A stretch of DNA of 64,000 nt from Dioscorea cayenensis subsp. rotundata (GCF_009730915.1 NC_052496.1:1163875-1227874); one strand, 5' to 3'. Positions 38,460 to 52,338 are shown, numbered from the stretch's first letter. Translations and numbers: made by a program. Notes: a model not told the origin generated them from the sequence alone.

Positions 38460-39490
38460 GCATGTCTTTTACTTGCCTTTCAATCTTGTTGCGTTCATTG
38501 AACGTTTTGTGCATAAGATTCGAATCCGATTGGTGTGTTGAAAAACTTAAAAAAGGTATAGAAATGAGAGGCCACTATGTTTTGTTTCTTACTTTCTCGC
38601 GCATGATCCTTAACTTTAATTAGTTTGAACTTACCTTGCCAATGATTCCTTATCATCGTCTCGCCCCTTTTATCATCTAGAACATCAATTATTAACTACA
38701 AAATAAAAAAATATATATATATATATCTATAAATTGAAAAAGATCGGATGAGCCGTTTAATTTGGTCTGTCTGCCTGCTGATCCAATGGAAGATGATGAT
38801 GCATGCTTGGTTCATCCCATTAATTATAGATGGACAATAGCCCACTGATGCAATGTTCCACGGCCTTTACAAACTCTATACTCATCAAATGCTGCCCTAA
38901 TATTAAGGCTTACACATCACTTGCTTATATAATAAAAAATAAATAATATCTATTTAATTTAAGTGGTTTATAAAATTCTTTTTTTAAAAAATAATAATAA
39001 TATTACAAAGTTACAAAATGACCACTTTCACATCAAAGGATGATAACTCTTTTCTTTACAAAGATCAACTTTCTTAAATTTTTTTTGTTTTTATTATTCT
39101 GAATAACAATTAAGCTTTTAATTTTATTTTCATGGTTGTTTTTTTTTTTAAAGACAAAATATGACTACATGACTTTGTTATATCAAGTCAACATATTAAA
39201 ATGCAATTTGTTCTTGATACGTACATGTAATGTGTGTATATAAATAGTAATAATGCGAAGTTGGGCTTGGTTCGGGTCTGATCAGACTGACATTCGCATC
39301 CGATCCCAAGCGTGAGAACAAGTTCAATATTATTATTATTATTATTATGGGGGTCGTGGTCCACCGGCCATGCTCTTAGGCATCGAGAATCCTGAAAAGC
39401 AACGGTGGATGCCTCTACCACGTTATATTAATATATGGAAAATCCAACGGCTGGCAGAGTCGCGTCAAATGAAAGCCAAAGACCACCGCC
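36689..39490. other. Divergent spacer between AKT1 and Ran
   Basis: About 2.8 kb of AT-rich DNA with (TA)n runs near 36963-36980, 37372-37386, 37828-37848, 38425-38456 and 38710-38727, and poly(A)/poly(T) stretches. It must contain both promoters. No gene is supported. Confidence 0.45.
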
Positions 39491-39505
39491 TCTATTTAAT
39501 TCCCT
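39491..39505 (+). promoter_or_regulatory. Candidate TATA element of Ran
   Basis: CTCTATTTAATTCCC followed by pyrimidine-rich sequence about 200 bp before the Ran ATG; a weak match to a plant TATA box with a CT-rich leader. Confidence 0.35.
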
Positions 39506-39676
39506 CGCTCCTCCACCTCTCTTTCTACTTCTCCTCCATTTTTTTCAATTTTAATTTAAAAGGCTGCTTCTTCTTCTTCCCCTCCCCAGTCCCCTGCGCC
39601 GCGTAAGAGAACCAAAAAAAAAAAGCAAAATCCTTTGCTCAAAATACTCCGCAGCCTCTCCCTCGTCGATTCGATC

Positions 39677-39704
39677 GATCGATTGATTGATTGATTGATT
39701 GATG
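39677..39704. repeat. (GATC)/(GATT)n tetranucleotide repeat ending in the Ran start codon
   Basis: GATC units grade into about five GATT units that end in GATG, whose ATG is the Ran initiator. Change in repeat number alters only the leader. Confidence 0.85.
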
Positions 39705-42688
39705 GTATGTGTTCCTTCTCTCGTTTTACCGATTCCGTTCCTCTTTCCTTCCATTGCTCTTGCCGAATCTTTTTTTGCTTTATTGGTCTCACTCATCAGT
39801 ATATATAATCTATCTCTTGTTGTTGAATCCTTTTGTCTCAGGCGCTCCCGAATCAGCAGACTGTGGATTATCCAAGCTTCAAGCTTGTGATTGTAGGCGA
39901 TGGTGGTACAGGTGATCAATCGTTTATTTTCTCTATATTGAGCTCACTTTCTCTCGGATTTCTAGTATTTTTTTTGGGTCTTTGCTGGTTCTAGATCGTT
40001 TTTTATCCTTTTTTTTTTTAAAAAAAAAAAATCTTGTCAAATAAATCTTTGATCCGAGGAAATGGAACCATCTCAATTTGCGTATTTGATCTATTGCAGG
40101 GAAGACTACGTTCGTGAAGAGGCATCTTACTGGAGAGTTTGAGAAGAAATATGAACGTAATAAGAATCCCATCTCATTAATTTGACTAATATATATATAT
40201 ATATATATATAAATTCCTTTTGTTCATAATGTTATCTCCAGCTACCATTGGCGTTGAAGTCCATCCATTGGATTTCTTTACAAACTGTGGGAAGATCCGG
40301 TTCTACTGCTGGGATACCGCTGGCCAGGAGAAATTTGGTGGCCTAAGAGATGGATACTAGTGAGTTTGTTAGATCCCATTTTGACCCTTTGTTCTTCTTT
40401 GGCTGCTAAATTCAGTGTAATGCACTCCACTCTCACATGATAATATTAAGTATAACAATGCTCTATGTCTCAATATGACGTTTTGGTGATGTCCCTGTTG
40501 TTAAATTGTTTAGCTGGTGAAGTTGAATGATTGTTATTAGTTATGCACTTTACTCTATCAATCTTTTAATGTTTCCAAATAGCAAACTTCAGTGTTTAGT
40601 AGCAGCTAAGGGATTTATATGATTACCAATTTACCATTACCCTTCTCTTGGTTTCGATATACTTTTGATACTAATGCCTGTCTAATAGAAATTGGCAATA
40701 GATTTTATGTAGTTTTGTATTCCTCTTTGTGGGTTCTCAAACTTGATGAAGCCTTGCTGAGTTATTTAGGGCACTGACATCTTTACTTGCAAAAATGCTA
40801 ATGGGAACAACGCAAGACTCAAGAATATGTTTTTGTAAGAAGATGAGAGATAGTTACAAGTACAACACTTATTTCCTTTGTATGCATTAATGAAAAAAAC
40901 CTCATTTTACCTTTTTAATTTGTCAGTTACTTCAACCATTGATGATAAAATCAATAAGAAATAAATCAATTGCCAGAGAAGGGATTGCACTAAAGTCACA
41001 AGAAGACTTATGATTCCTATTACATATGATAAGATTGGAATGGTGGTATTGATTGCATCATGCTTCTCATTCTCTTACAAAACTTGTTATGCTTTGATGT
41101 CAAAAAGGCAAAAATCAATAATATGTCTTCAAGGTCTGTTGGACGGGGAAGATATTTGTTGATGCATTCCAATCTAATATTACTTTCTCTGTGTCATAGG
41201 TCTTTACTAGATCACTAGTAGAATTTCACTATCACAGTATTAATGGCCAACTTTTGTTTCTATCAATGTATTCTCTAACACAAAATCTGGTCAGCATTTG
41301 GTTCTAATTTTGTTTTATATTATGCGCTATTACAATTTTGAACTTTTCATCATGTAAAACTAATTATACTTTATGTAACTGTTATTGTGTTGATCATATG
41401 TTTTCAGGCTTAATTTTTGATGGATCAAATTTAGTGAACTCCTCTTATATTGGGTTTATTTATCTGTTGTGTCCAATTTGCATATTGTCACAGCAAGTGG
41501 GCATCCCCAGTGTAAATTTTTGTACGTTGCACTCCTGAATTGCTAGTAGCTTTTGTTTCTCTCATGCACTACGCTATGTCATGATCAAATCTTACTGGAA
41601 ATCAATCTTCTTAGTTGGATCCCATCACAGTTTGCCAATTTTTTTGCCAAGTATGTAGTCCAAACCTGGATGAATTTTTGATCCCTGCCTTTTATCCGTT
41701 GGCTTCCTTCACTTGCATTATTATTATTATTATTATGAATTTTGTTTGTGGTATAAGGCTGACACTATTTCTGTGACTACAGCATTCATGGGCAATGTGC
41801 TATAATCATGTTTGATGTTACTGCAAGGCTTACATATAAGAATGTTCCAACATGGCATCGAGATCTGTGCAGGTGAGACTTTTACATGTTTTTAGAAGAA
41901 CCCACGCTTTTGAAGAGATCATCTGATTGCATTCAAATTATTCTGCCGTTATCAGGGTCTGTGAGAATATTCCCATTGTTCTCTGTGGCAACAAGGTAGA
42001 TGTCAAGAATAGGCAAGTTAAGGCTAAGATGGTTACATTCCACAGGAAAAAGAATCTTCAGTACTATGAGATCTCTGCCAAGAGCAACTACAATTTTGAG
42101 AAACCGTTCCTATATTTGGCTAGAAAACTTGCTGGGTAGGGGATTATTCTGTTTATTTTTTACTTTGTATTTGTCATATTTGGTGCTTGTTATGATAGAA
42201 ACTTTCCTTGGTTCAGGGATTCAAACCTTCACTTTGTTGAGTCACCAGCCCTTGCTCCTCCTGAAGTTCAAATTGATCTTGCTGCTCAGCAACAGTAAGT
42301 GAAATTAAATACAACTGCAGCTGATAAATTTGTCAGAACATTATGCATCTTTATTGTAGTTTGCATGTAACAGTCTGTTGGTCATGAGGGGCAAATTGTT
42401 TTCATTGGGCTTGAGCGTGACTGACTGAACTTGAATATTAGTGCCATGCATTCTCTCTTTTTAAAATTTCAAGCCCGGTGGATCTGTCTGTTCTCACTGG
42501 ACCTTAAAAAATCATGAATAATATTACAATGTAAAAGGAGAGTAAGCCGTAGGGTAAAGAGATGTGTCTTATTGTTAGGCATGGATCTATCTGGTAATGA
42601 CAAATTGTGGTTTTCCAGGTACGAGGCAGAGATAGCTGCTGCAGCTGCACAGCCCCTGCCAGATGATGATGATGATGCTTTTGAATAG
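39702..42688 (+). CDS. RAN: GTP-binding nuclear protein Ran
   Basis: Small GTPase driving nucleocytoplasmic transport and spindle assembly. Eight exons: 39702-39704, 39842-39911, 40100-40156, 40242-40359, 41783-41872, 41956-42135, 42217-42294 and 42619-42688; phases close and give exactly 221 aa, the standard plant Ran length. Motifs: G1 GDGGTGKT (20-27), effector region [16 protein letters not shown]3 WDTAGQE, G4 NKVD, G5 EISAKS, and the acidic C-terminal DDDDDAFE. Unlike Rab and Rho proteins it lacks a C-terminal prenylation Cys, as expected. The first coding exon is only the ATG, followed at once by the donor GTATGT, and it is preceded by a GATT/ATTG repeat. The 1.4-kb intron 4 holds no gene. 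Confidence 0.97.
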
Positions 42689-44960
42689 ATGAATGTCCCT
42701 GGTGCTCCAGTAGTAGGTTTTTATGTCGCCATTGATTTTATACTCTAAAGTATATTCAGAAAGTTTCTGGAGAGTTTGACTGTTTCTTACCTGGTTTATT
42801 TGGTTGTGATGATTAGTATGCACTGATGTAAGACCGGGACTCATTTTTAGTATATTAACCACCCTTGCTCAGATTGTATCCGTCATCTACATAGGCTTGG
42901 GTTGCAACTGGTTTCCTAATGATCTTCCAATATCTACAGTTTGATAACATCCATATTGCCAGATGCATTTCAGTCTTTTTTAATGCTTCTGCTGGTGATG
43001 ATGTTTGTGGCCTGATAGAGAGCCTAGTTTTTTTTTGTTGGTTTCAAATTGATGTTTGAAGCAGTGTTTTGTGTGATTACAAATTACTGTGCATGGGGAG
43101 CTGTATTTCTTTTTCTTGTTCTTATTTGGATGACGCAGCGGTATATGGACCAGATGTGTATTAACTTGCAAATCAAGCAAGATTAATTAAATTGAATTTT
43201 TTAAGACAATAATTGTAATTCTATTGATAAAACTTTCCTGTCATTGTGGTGCAGATCTATGCCATTGAGATTTTTTTTTTTAATTAAATCAGATGACAAT
43301 GGTTCACTGTGGACTTGATGTGCGGATCCTTAGTGCATGAGCTATGGGCTGTTCTGGCATGTCATATTTGTAACTTGTAATAACCTGGAATGTGAACTTG
43401 GGTTTGGCAGTTGAATGTCAATCGTCTCGCGAGTTCCTTCCTTCATCTTTTGGGCCAAGGTGTCATCACAATTGAGTTTTTTTTTCTAATGTTAATTCTT
43501 TTCTGGTTTAAAGATCAGGTGCTATGTGTTTGTCTATGCATGACTAATCTGTATTAGTTTTAATAATGTGTAAATTCTCCACGTGGATGTAATAGAAAAA
43601 TTTATATATGATATGGAAAGAATACTATATCCTTGCGTGGTTTGATTGATCAGATGGATGTACGTGTTTCAGGAGTATCCATATTTCCATTCATTGGTCA
43701 AAGATGGTGTGCAGGTTACTCAAGTTCCGAAGACTACTTTTGCACCATGAGGTTTGCTGATACAAATATATATATATATATATTAGTAATAACAGCGGAG
43801 GAAATAGGCCAACCAAGACAAACATTGCATGTGAGTCTCTAGGATTTTGCTGTTGTTCCACAACCGAACCAAGAACATGAAGCTAAGCAGTCTGAGTCAG
43901 GTACAGTCTGATCACTGGGTATATGGTGAAAACTTATAATTCTTTCCCGGTTTGGTTTCAGAGGACTATCTATATATATATATATCTAGAGAGCTTTGGA
44001 ATTGGAACCATATATATATGGACATTCATGTTGTCATCTGGAAGTGCGCCTTCATTGAAAAAGGTGTCATGCATCATTATATTTTGTGTTGCCAACGAAA
44101 TGCATATTTTTTCTTTTGCCGTGTAGAGTGGGACATTGGATCGAGTTTTTTTTCTGGAGAAAGATGGTCAGTTTCAGTATAATTTGCAGGGCAAATGCTG
44201 ACAAATAATGCTTGGGTTGGTTGGATACAAAGGCTCTAGAGGTAGTAGTCATTCAGTAGTCCTGCTGAGGCACATGTAACCACTGTTTAGCTGCAAAGTT
44301 TCAATATGCCAGGCTTGTGACCCAATCATTAACAACAGAAGTGACATGAACCTGGACTTGATGACCATTTGTTGTTTGCTCCTCAAGTCTCAAGCTTAAT
44401 TAGCATGTACAGTACAACAACCAGTCGTCTCTAATTTAATTTGGTATTAATTTTATACGCTACCATTCAGAATTTGTCAGCAAATAATAGAGGAACTGAG
44501 CATATATATATATATATATAGCATTGGCTAGCTAGTGCGCTTGTTTTTTTTTTAAAATATAAAAAGGACAATGATGAGCATAAGGAGTTAGGGCAAAGGC
44601 GGCGGCGTGTTAACCGGGAGAATGCTAAGGCAGGTGAGAGGAGTGAGCTGTGATATTGCTTTCATTCCACTTTGGGTCCAATGATGAAACAGTGGATGTG
44701 TGATGCAGCGCGCTTGCCGGTGCAAGCAAATGCACATGGCTTCGAACGTCAAAAACATAATATCCATATATATATATTATGTAATGTATTATCTCCGATG
44801 GCCCGCACCCATCGGCATATTCCATTCCCAGCTGGTCCAAAGCGATCAGCTCAGCTGGCACTGGGCCCTCCCGGCCTGGCCTCTCCACCCCCAGTGAATA
44901 GACAGATAACGCATCTCCCTTAATAAATAATTTGTACAAGACACGCACCCAAGAAGATAT
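42689..44960. other. Ran 3' region and intergenic sequence
   Basis: The Ran 3' untranslated region probably ends within the first few hundred bases. The remainder is T-rich then mixed, with (TA)n at about 43768-43782, 43970-43985 and 44502-44520. No supported gene. Confidence 0.4.
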
Positions 44961-45727
44961 GATCACTAGCTATATATATATATTATATATTATATATAGT
45001 TAGCCTACTTGTTAGTTATTATCTCCACCTGACTGCAACTGCAACTGCTGCTGCTGCTGCTACTACAACTTACTACAAACTAATAAGTTGTTTTTGTTGG
45101 TCATATATAATGCATACTCGATAGGAATTGAAGACCGGCCGAATTAATTATGGTGGGGGTTTATCCACCATGCATATATCAACTAGCTAGCTAGCTAGCT
45201 ATAGGAGACACGCATTCATTAGTTTTTACTCGGTGGTGTGTTTATTGCCTAATATTGCTTGAGGGAGACGAGACGATCGATGAGGATAGTACTCTCGGAT
45301 CTGGGTTTTTATTAATAGCGATGACCCACTCCGACTGATATATATATATATATATATATGTGCATAATCAGTGAGAGTCAGTCTGGTGCTGGTTCTGGTT
45401 CTGGTTCTGGTTCTGGTTAGTGGGTGAATACTGCTGAGCAGAGGCCTGCACATTTAAAACATGCATGCATGCATTAAGGATGATGGGAGAATGAGCAGTA
45501 CTGTATAGTAATGTTAGCCAATGCAATTAATTGGGGGAGAGAGAGAGAAAGACTTTATATAACAACATGTCGACAGATGGAGACTTGAAAAGGGAGTGTG
45601 ACAATATTGGGTTGGGCCGGTGGACAGTACTGTCGGTGCCTGGTCGGGAAGTGAATGAGATGCTGTATCTACCTACACTACAACTCCTCCACTGAGTGAC
45701 AGCCGACCACCACCCACAACCGAGTCT

Positions 45728-45755
<28 letters not shown>
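45728..45755. repeat. (TGC)n trinucleotide repeat
   Basis: Nine or so TGC/CTG units with one TTG interruption; no reading frame of note runs through it. Confidence 0.9.
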
Positions 45756-45760
<5 letters not shown>

Positions 45761-46293
45761 TGGTCTTGCATGCTATTAATTTTAATATATATATATATAT
45801 ATATATGCAAGAACACTGAGGAGGATCCGGTATATAGCTAGGGTAACCCAGAATATATTAGTAAACATCAATGATCTCATGGCTTCACAAAATCTTATAA
45901 ACTGTGATTTAATGAAATCATTTGCCAGTTTGATCCGCACAAGCCGGTACACATGATATATATGCAACAAGTGAGAGATGCCAAAGAGATTACATATTGT
46001 GTTTGTGGATGAATGGTTGCTCATGGCTACGACCCCCAATTAATCATGCAATTGCTAATAATTGTGGATGCGACTCGGATGATTCATCGCATTGGGAACA
46101 TAAAAAGATTCAACAATGATGGATCACCTAGCTATATCCAGTTTTAGTTATAGGAGCAGGAGAGAGGAATCCACTTCCCCACTCCTCTGTTTGTTTTTCC
46201 AAGTTTATCCAACCAATATACATTATACACAGGCACAGGCACAGGCACAGCAACAAATTAAACACCTTCCAAGCTTATATGAATTCAATTATT

Positions 46294-46297
<4 letters not shown>

Positions 46298-46343
<46 letters not shown>

Positions 46344-46368
46344 TTCTATATATATATATATATATATA
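46298..46368. repeat. Compound (CT)n-(TA)n microsatellite
   Basis: About 43 bp of CT, a short ACTTTC spacer, then about 22 bp of TA. Confidence 0.95.
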
Positions 46369-46841
46369 AGAACTAATCTAGGCCGGCTTTAATTAGTCCA
46401 ATGCATGAAAAGAAAAGAAAGCTCATTGCAATGTCTTTTCATTACGAAATGCAGAGATTATTATGTAAATTTATAAAATCTGAACCTCAAACATAATTAT
46501 AATTTCAGTGTAGATATAATATATATATATATATATATAAACAAAAGGACATAAGATGATGACAAGGACAATGACTATGACTGCATAGCAGTGTCCAAGC
46601 AAAGTTCTTCAAGGAGGGACAGAATCATGTGTGAAACTTAAGGGTGTGAATTTGAAGAAAGGATCCAATCACTGCGATTTGAAAGAGCTTGTGAAAGGCC
46701 AGATGAGAACTAACTTCTTAAAATTCAACTAAATGATTGAAAGACTCTCAGTTGTCTTCTTAATTTGAAGAATGTTAAGAGTATTGCTTGGCATGTTGGC
46801 GTTTAATCCTGTACATCACACACACACAATTTATAGCAGAT

Positions 46842-46872
<31 letters not shown>

Positions 46873-48300
46873 TTTTAATAAAATAAAGCAATTAAAAAAA
46901 AAATCTTGGATTATATTATCATTACTTGAAGGATTTGGCTAAACTTCCTTGAAAGGAACAGACATATACTCTCCTCCAAACTTGGCACTGGTTTGTAGCT
47001 TTGTGGACATCATCCAAAATATAAGAGTAGTGCTAATTAATTGAAAAGGACATATTCATTGTATGAGTTGGCTTGTTGATTCGGTTTTTGTCACAAAAAT
47101 CCAGATCCCAACACCTGGCCAAAAATGCATCGGCACCCTCTGACTATAGTTATCAAAGCATTCAATATATATATATATATATATATCACAATTTATCAAC
47201 AACTTTGTACCATGTTACTTTATAGAGCTAGATCAACATTGAATTAAATTAACATTTGTTATGATAGTGCTAATCCAACATATAAAATAAAATTAAATGA
47301 CAAGGTTCGGATGTTCTGCAAATATCATTTCTTTGCCTTCTTTTAAAAATTTTTGAATGTGCTTGATCACCTACTAATTAAGCATCCTGTTTCTAACAAT
47401 GTGATAAACATATATTGTTGCTATCCGCATTATAGTATAAATAAACGTGAGAATACATTGGGCGCATTTTAGCAGCAAAGTGATATTAAAGATCAAAAAA
47501 TAAAATATATGAAATGCTTCTTTTGAAATATTTTTTTTAAATAAACATGGGCAAGGCATGTTACCAGGAGTGGGTGAGTACATGTGAGGATCACAAACCC
47601 AAGTCTTATAACACTTGTGTTTTCATCCCGTGTAGGCTAAGGTTTAAACTCACCTCTTTAATGAAATACAAATACATTACACAAACGATGCGATACTAAT
47701 AAACTAAATAACTGTTTATATATATTTTTTTTAAATTATCATATTATGTCATAGGATACGACATTAACAAATTATTGATAGATGACAGTGACAGTGTGAA
47801 TCATTGGATTGGTTCGCACATGATGAGCGAAGAGGTCTCTGATATATTATGAAGATGAGAATGAAGTAGGATTTTTGGTTTTTGTTTTTTGTTTTTTGGT
47901 TTTAAGGGATGGATTCTGTCTTGTGGCCACAAATCATTTTATGCAGTGTTTTCCCATAGTTGTGTTAATTTTGTGGTTTAGATTTGATGTTATGTTATAC
48001 TGTTCATTGACGTAAACTCCACTTCAGCCAAGATTTTCTCTGTTTTAACTTTCTCATTAATTTACTAAGTGATCAGTATTTACTTACCAGTTTTCAAATC
48101 TATTTAGATTTTAAGATTCAATTAATCAAAATTTACTCTGTAGAGAGAAAAAAAAAACAAGAGTGGAACTTTATCCTTTATGTCTTGATGGTCAAAATAA
48201 TCATAATAATAATGATAATAATCTGTCAGGTGTGCACCGCAATGCCAAGAATAATTTACTCTTTTCTAACGAACTAATTAATTAAAAAAAAAAAAAATTA

Positions 48301-50938
48301 AAAAGAAACATGCTGTGTTAAAGAAAACAGACGCAAAGCCCTAGCATTAGGGTTTTGTAATTTGTGAAACCCTTCGGGTTTTGGGTGGTCATGTCCCATC
48401 CTGTCTTGTTTCTATTAAGGCAAGGAATAGCAGATGTGGGCCAATCTAAAAGGGCCAAACCAAGTGAATATACAAAAATGAAAAATGAATGGATTATTAT
48501 AGATTAATATATATTAATATTATTATAAAGATTATAATAAGATGAGATCATGAGATGGAGATTATGTGCTTGTTGTCATGCTTCTGTTTCCCAAGTGCAA
48601 TCTCCTAATATTCCAATCCACACGCACACCAACTCATGCCCCGCCCCTTATTAAATTCTTCGTATGCACAGTTGTTTATTTATTAATTAATTATCATGTT
48701 TTTTTATCCAAACTTAATTATCATCAACTGACTGATTATCAGATTGTTTTAATTTGTTGAATGTGTGTACATATACATACTTGATCAACAACACTGCTGA
48801 CATTGAATGAATATACATGTCTTCGAGTAAAGCTCTGAGCACTAATGCAACTCCCCATTTATTATGTGTTGATATAACGAGCGCCATATATGTATTAGAG
48901 ATATGTGCACAAATCATAAATGGATTATTCGACCCGTGTGCCTTCCCCCTATGATACATGATTTAGACAACAAATCCACACTTATGATCGGAGACTTGTT
49001 ACAACAAAAGTGTTTGAGACATTTTGAATGTCTCACACTCAATTTTTTATAATGAGAACATTATATTGACCCCAATGGTTATAGAAGTATATATTTTAAA
49101 AAAAAATTTAAAATTGAACAAGGACCACCTCCAGAAGTAGGAGATCACAAAGAAAAATGATAATCCACTGACTTGTTTGCAAGGTTATTATTCTTGTTAG
49201 AATAGATTAATATGGCAAAGCTTTCTCATTTCCTTCCTCAATTTCTTTCGGTTCAAAAAGAAAGGCGGAAAAGAAGAAAGTCATAGATGAGGAGATCATA
49301 CGCTAGACTTGGATATGCTAACTGATTTTGATAGTTCCACTCTTGTTGTCAAAAGCTGGGTTCTGTTCAAATTTAATTTCCCACAGCAAGGGCATATATG
49401 TACATGTAGTACCAACTACCAAGTGGAGAACCACAAGCTGACAACTGCTCTTATTCAAGATAGAAAAGTCTTTTATGTTGAAAAGGAAAATAGAAAACTC
49501 CAAATGAGAGATTACTTGTTAACGGTGCAAGCATACACACACAGATATATATACATATATGAGAATATATAATCTGAGGACGTCAGTAGAATGTCTCCAT
49601 ATTTATAAACAAAGAAGATGAGAGAGATAGGAAGAAGAAATTGGGAGTTTAACAATAGAAAAACCATGTACTGAGAATGAATGAGTTGGTATGTTGTTCT
49701 GTGTTTGGATTTTAATTAAACTATAGTGCTAATAAAAATAACATGTAATGACTGTGATTGATTGAGTTACTATATATGTCAATTATAATTGGATAAAAGA
49801 GATCAAAATACTGTGCATCTCATTATGTTCATACCATTTTCCTTTATGTTTCATTCAAACAAATAAAATAATAAAATACTATACATCATGATTATTAATT
49901 AATTAACTTGTCTCCAAATAAAAAGTTTCCTATGAACTTTGCTTTATTCTGCTTGGTGCTCCATGGAATAGAATGGCCGTAAATAATTTTTATTCTTTTA
50001 TAATTATCAAGTTGTGTTTTTTTTTAAAAAAAAAACAAGCCCCTGTGTTCGTCAAGGAACATCAACCGTCTTTATTTTGGCTCTTTGGATTTTTATGGGG
50101 TCTAAATATTTTGGAGTTAATTTTTTTATGTAGAATTTAAATCATTTTTCCCTCCCAAAAAACTCAAAATTAGTACTGTTAACTATCAAAATCTTGTGAT
50201 TTTGGCCCGAGTGCGTCATAGTATAATCATACTATGTACAAAGCAGTTTTAATTTTTTTATATACATATATTAATTTTTTTAATTGACCACCAAATAAAT
50301 AAAAGTTTTTGAAAAAAAAAAAAATAGCTTGATACAAGTTTGATTTTTGTTTCAAAGGTGGATAACCCACTCCCACCTTGACTTTTTTCTCACTAAATTA
50401 TGGAAGTATTTTTATACTCTCTTCTTTTAATGAGTGTGACTTATCTAATTTTTTTTCTTTTTAAATTAATGAAGTATTATTCATGAAACAAAGAGAAGTC
50501 AAACGAAAATTTCACCAAAATCACATGAGAAGCATGATGACAGGTAAGGGTGGGGCTAATGACGTGTAAACTAGATTGATTGTCGATAGATTGAAATTTG
50601 GGACTATTATATATAATTTTTTTTATACGGTTTTTTTTTTATAAATACAATAATTTTATTTTGGATACCTGCCTGAGCACAAAAGTAGATATTCCCAAAA
50701 GCAAGTTTATCACAAGGCAAATGAAATTGTTTGGGGGAGGGTTTGTAGTTCTTGTTTTTTTCGGGTTTAATTGAGTTGATTTATCTATTTTTTTTTAAAA
50801 AAATAAATGGAATTATTTGAAAACTTTAAATTATTTATTTTTATGAGTAGATGAATTACTTTAATTCCCGCTTTTTAATGAATATGTGGTTTATTTATTT
50901 ATTTTTAAATATTATGGTAATGTAACTGTGAATTGAAA
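48301..50938. other. Intergenic with an orphan promoter-like segment
   Basis: At about 48330-48460 lie telo-box-like AAACCCT/TTAGGGTTTT words and two GGGCCAA elements, usual in promoters of growth-related plant genes, yet no gene follows on either strand. The rest is AT-rich with A/T runs; a short open frame at 49309-49572 has no recognisable features. Confidence 0.35.
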
Positions 50939-51910
50939 TTTTTTTTTTTGAATAAAATGAATAAACAACTCATTTATTAAAAAAAAAAGCTGCAGACAGA
51001 ATAGAAACAAACAAAAACTCAAAACACAAACAAAAACTCAAAAAACAGAACAGAAAAAAAACACAAACAAGAGATTCGACACAGTCACCATGGATGAAGC
51101 ACACCACAACAACAACCAACCAGAAAACACAGAAAAACAATAACGCAATAAAACAACTGAGAAGGCGAAGTCCACCCTCGGGTATTCGAGGCCTTGTCAA
51201 ATTGGTAGAGGGAGTCAATCACTCCTCAGCAATGGGTGGGGTAAGGCCGCACGGACTAGTCATTTGATTTTGTGCTCAGGAAATCAAGGGAGTGCTTGAG
51301 CTTCCCAAATGTAATCATTTGGGAAGCACTAGCTCGGGTCTTTAGCTGTGGAAATCCAAACAAGTAGCATGTGAATAATTTTGGCAATAACAGAATGAAT
51401 GGTGAGAGCATGTAAATTTAAAATATGATTATTTCTTTCAAACCATAGATTACAGAAAATAACTCTAGATAGAAGATTCCATAAAAATCGGTGTTGTTCA
51501 TGTAGGGATGGGATCCAAGAGGTCCAGACATTAGAAATGGACCTTGGTTGGGAGTAAAGCCTAAATTTTGTTTGATAAAGTGCCAAATGCGGTAGAGAAG
51601 TTGCAGTTGAGCAAGAGATGATCCATATGTTTCGAATTTCTGTGACACAGAACACAAGTATCTGTTGCACAACGAATATTACATCTTTTCTTGACTATGT
51701 TGGTGATGGTTAGATTTTTATTATCCCGAGCAAGCCAACAAAAAAAATTGATTATTTTGGTGGAATAACCCATTTTCCAAAATTGAGAATAAATGGGTGA
51801 TCAAATTTCTCTATTCACAAAGAACCGATAGAAGGACCTTAATTACTGAGAAAAACATGTTAATTACTTTCCAAAGTCCAAATTCTCATGTCCTCTGGAT
51901 CACTAATGCG
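50939..51910 (-). mobile_element. Degraded LINE 3' end
   Basis: On the minus strand a zinc-binding motif of LINE type (CVLCHRNSKHMDHLLLNC) lies near 51640-51700, followed in shifted frames by LLSRVIFCNLWFERNNHI near 51400-51500, the usual LINE C-terminal block. The 3' untranslated part ends in an A-tail (T-run at 50939-50949 on the plus strand). Frameshifts and stops interrupt it. The right limit is approximate and no target duplication was found. Confidence 0.7.
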
Positions 51911-52338
51911 GTCCCGGATTAATGATAGAAAGGCGTATAATGGCTTCAAGGGAAGCCGAGTGGAAAATAGACTCCGGAGAATGGAGTTCAGATGAGAAGT
52001 TTTTTTTTAAAGATGTCAAGGGAATGCTTCAATCCAGGGAATTGATAAATTTCGAATTTTTTATGTTATATATATATATATATTCACGTGACAGGCAAAT
52101 GATGCATTCATTGGTTAAAACTTCTAAAAGAAATATATAAAGAAGAAAAGTGGATAGGGGTATGCGTAAGTCGATAGTTAACCAGGTCTTGAGTGGCAGG
52201 CAGGCAGGCAGCGTTGTGTCATCGAATGAAGCAACGAACGAGAACAATTGGGGGCATGCCTGTCAATATGGCTTTTGTCCGGGTTATTTTGATCATCAGG
52301 AGTTAAAATGGCGGCTGCCCCAATGCCGCCGGCCTTTC

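Larger units (their letters stand above)
44961..48300. other. Gene-poor, microsatellite-dense spacer
   Basis: Simple repeats: (TA)n near 45338-45359, 45785-45806, 46518-46540, 46848-46873 and 47166-47186; (GCTA)n near 45183-45201; (GGTTCT)4 near 45392-45417; (TGC)n at 45728-45755; (GGCACA)n near 46230-46248; (CT)n at 46298-46340 followed by (TA)n at 46347-46368. A 12-bp palindrome GACAGTACTGTC is at 45623-45634. I found no convincing ORF, tRNA or microRNA precursor. Confidence 0.5.

Noticed and set aside
45623-45634. 12-bp palindrome GACAGTACTGTC
   Set aside because: A single perfect palindrome of this length is expected by chance in 64 kb and nothing around it gives it a role.
44640-45800. 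Possible microRNA precursor in the microsatellite-dense spacer
   Set aside because: I compared by eye with common conserved plant miRNA sequences (156, 160, 164, 166, 167, 169, 171, 172, 390, 395, 399) and found none; the visible hairpins are TA repeats.
49309-49572. 87-codon open frame
   Set aside because: No recognisable domain, no splice partners, and a (TA)-rich tail; probably chance.
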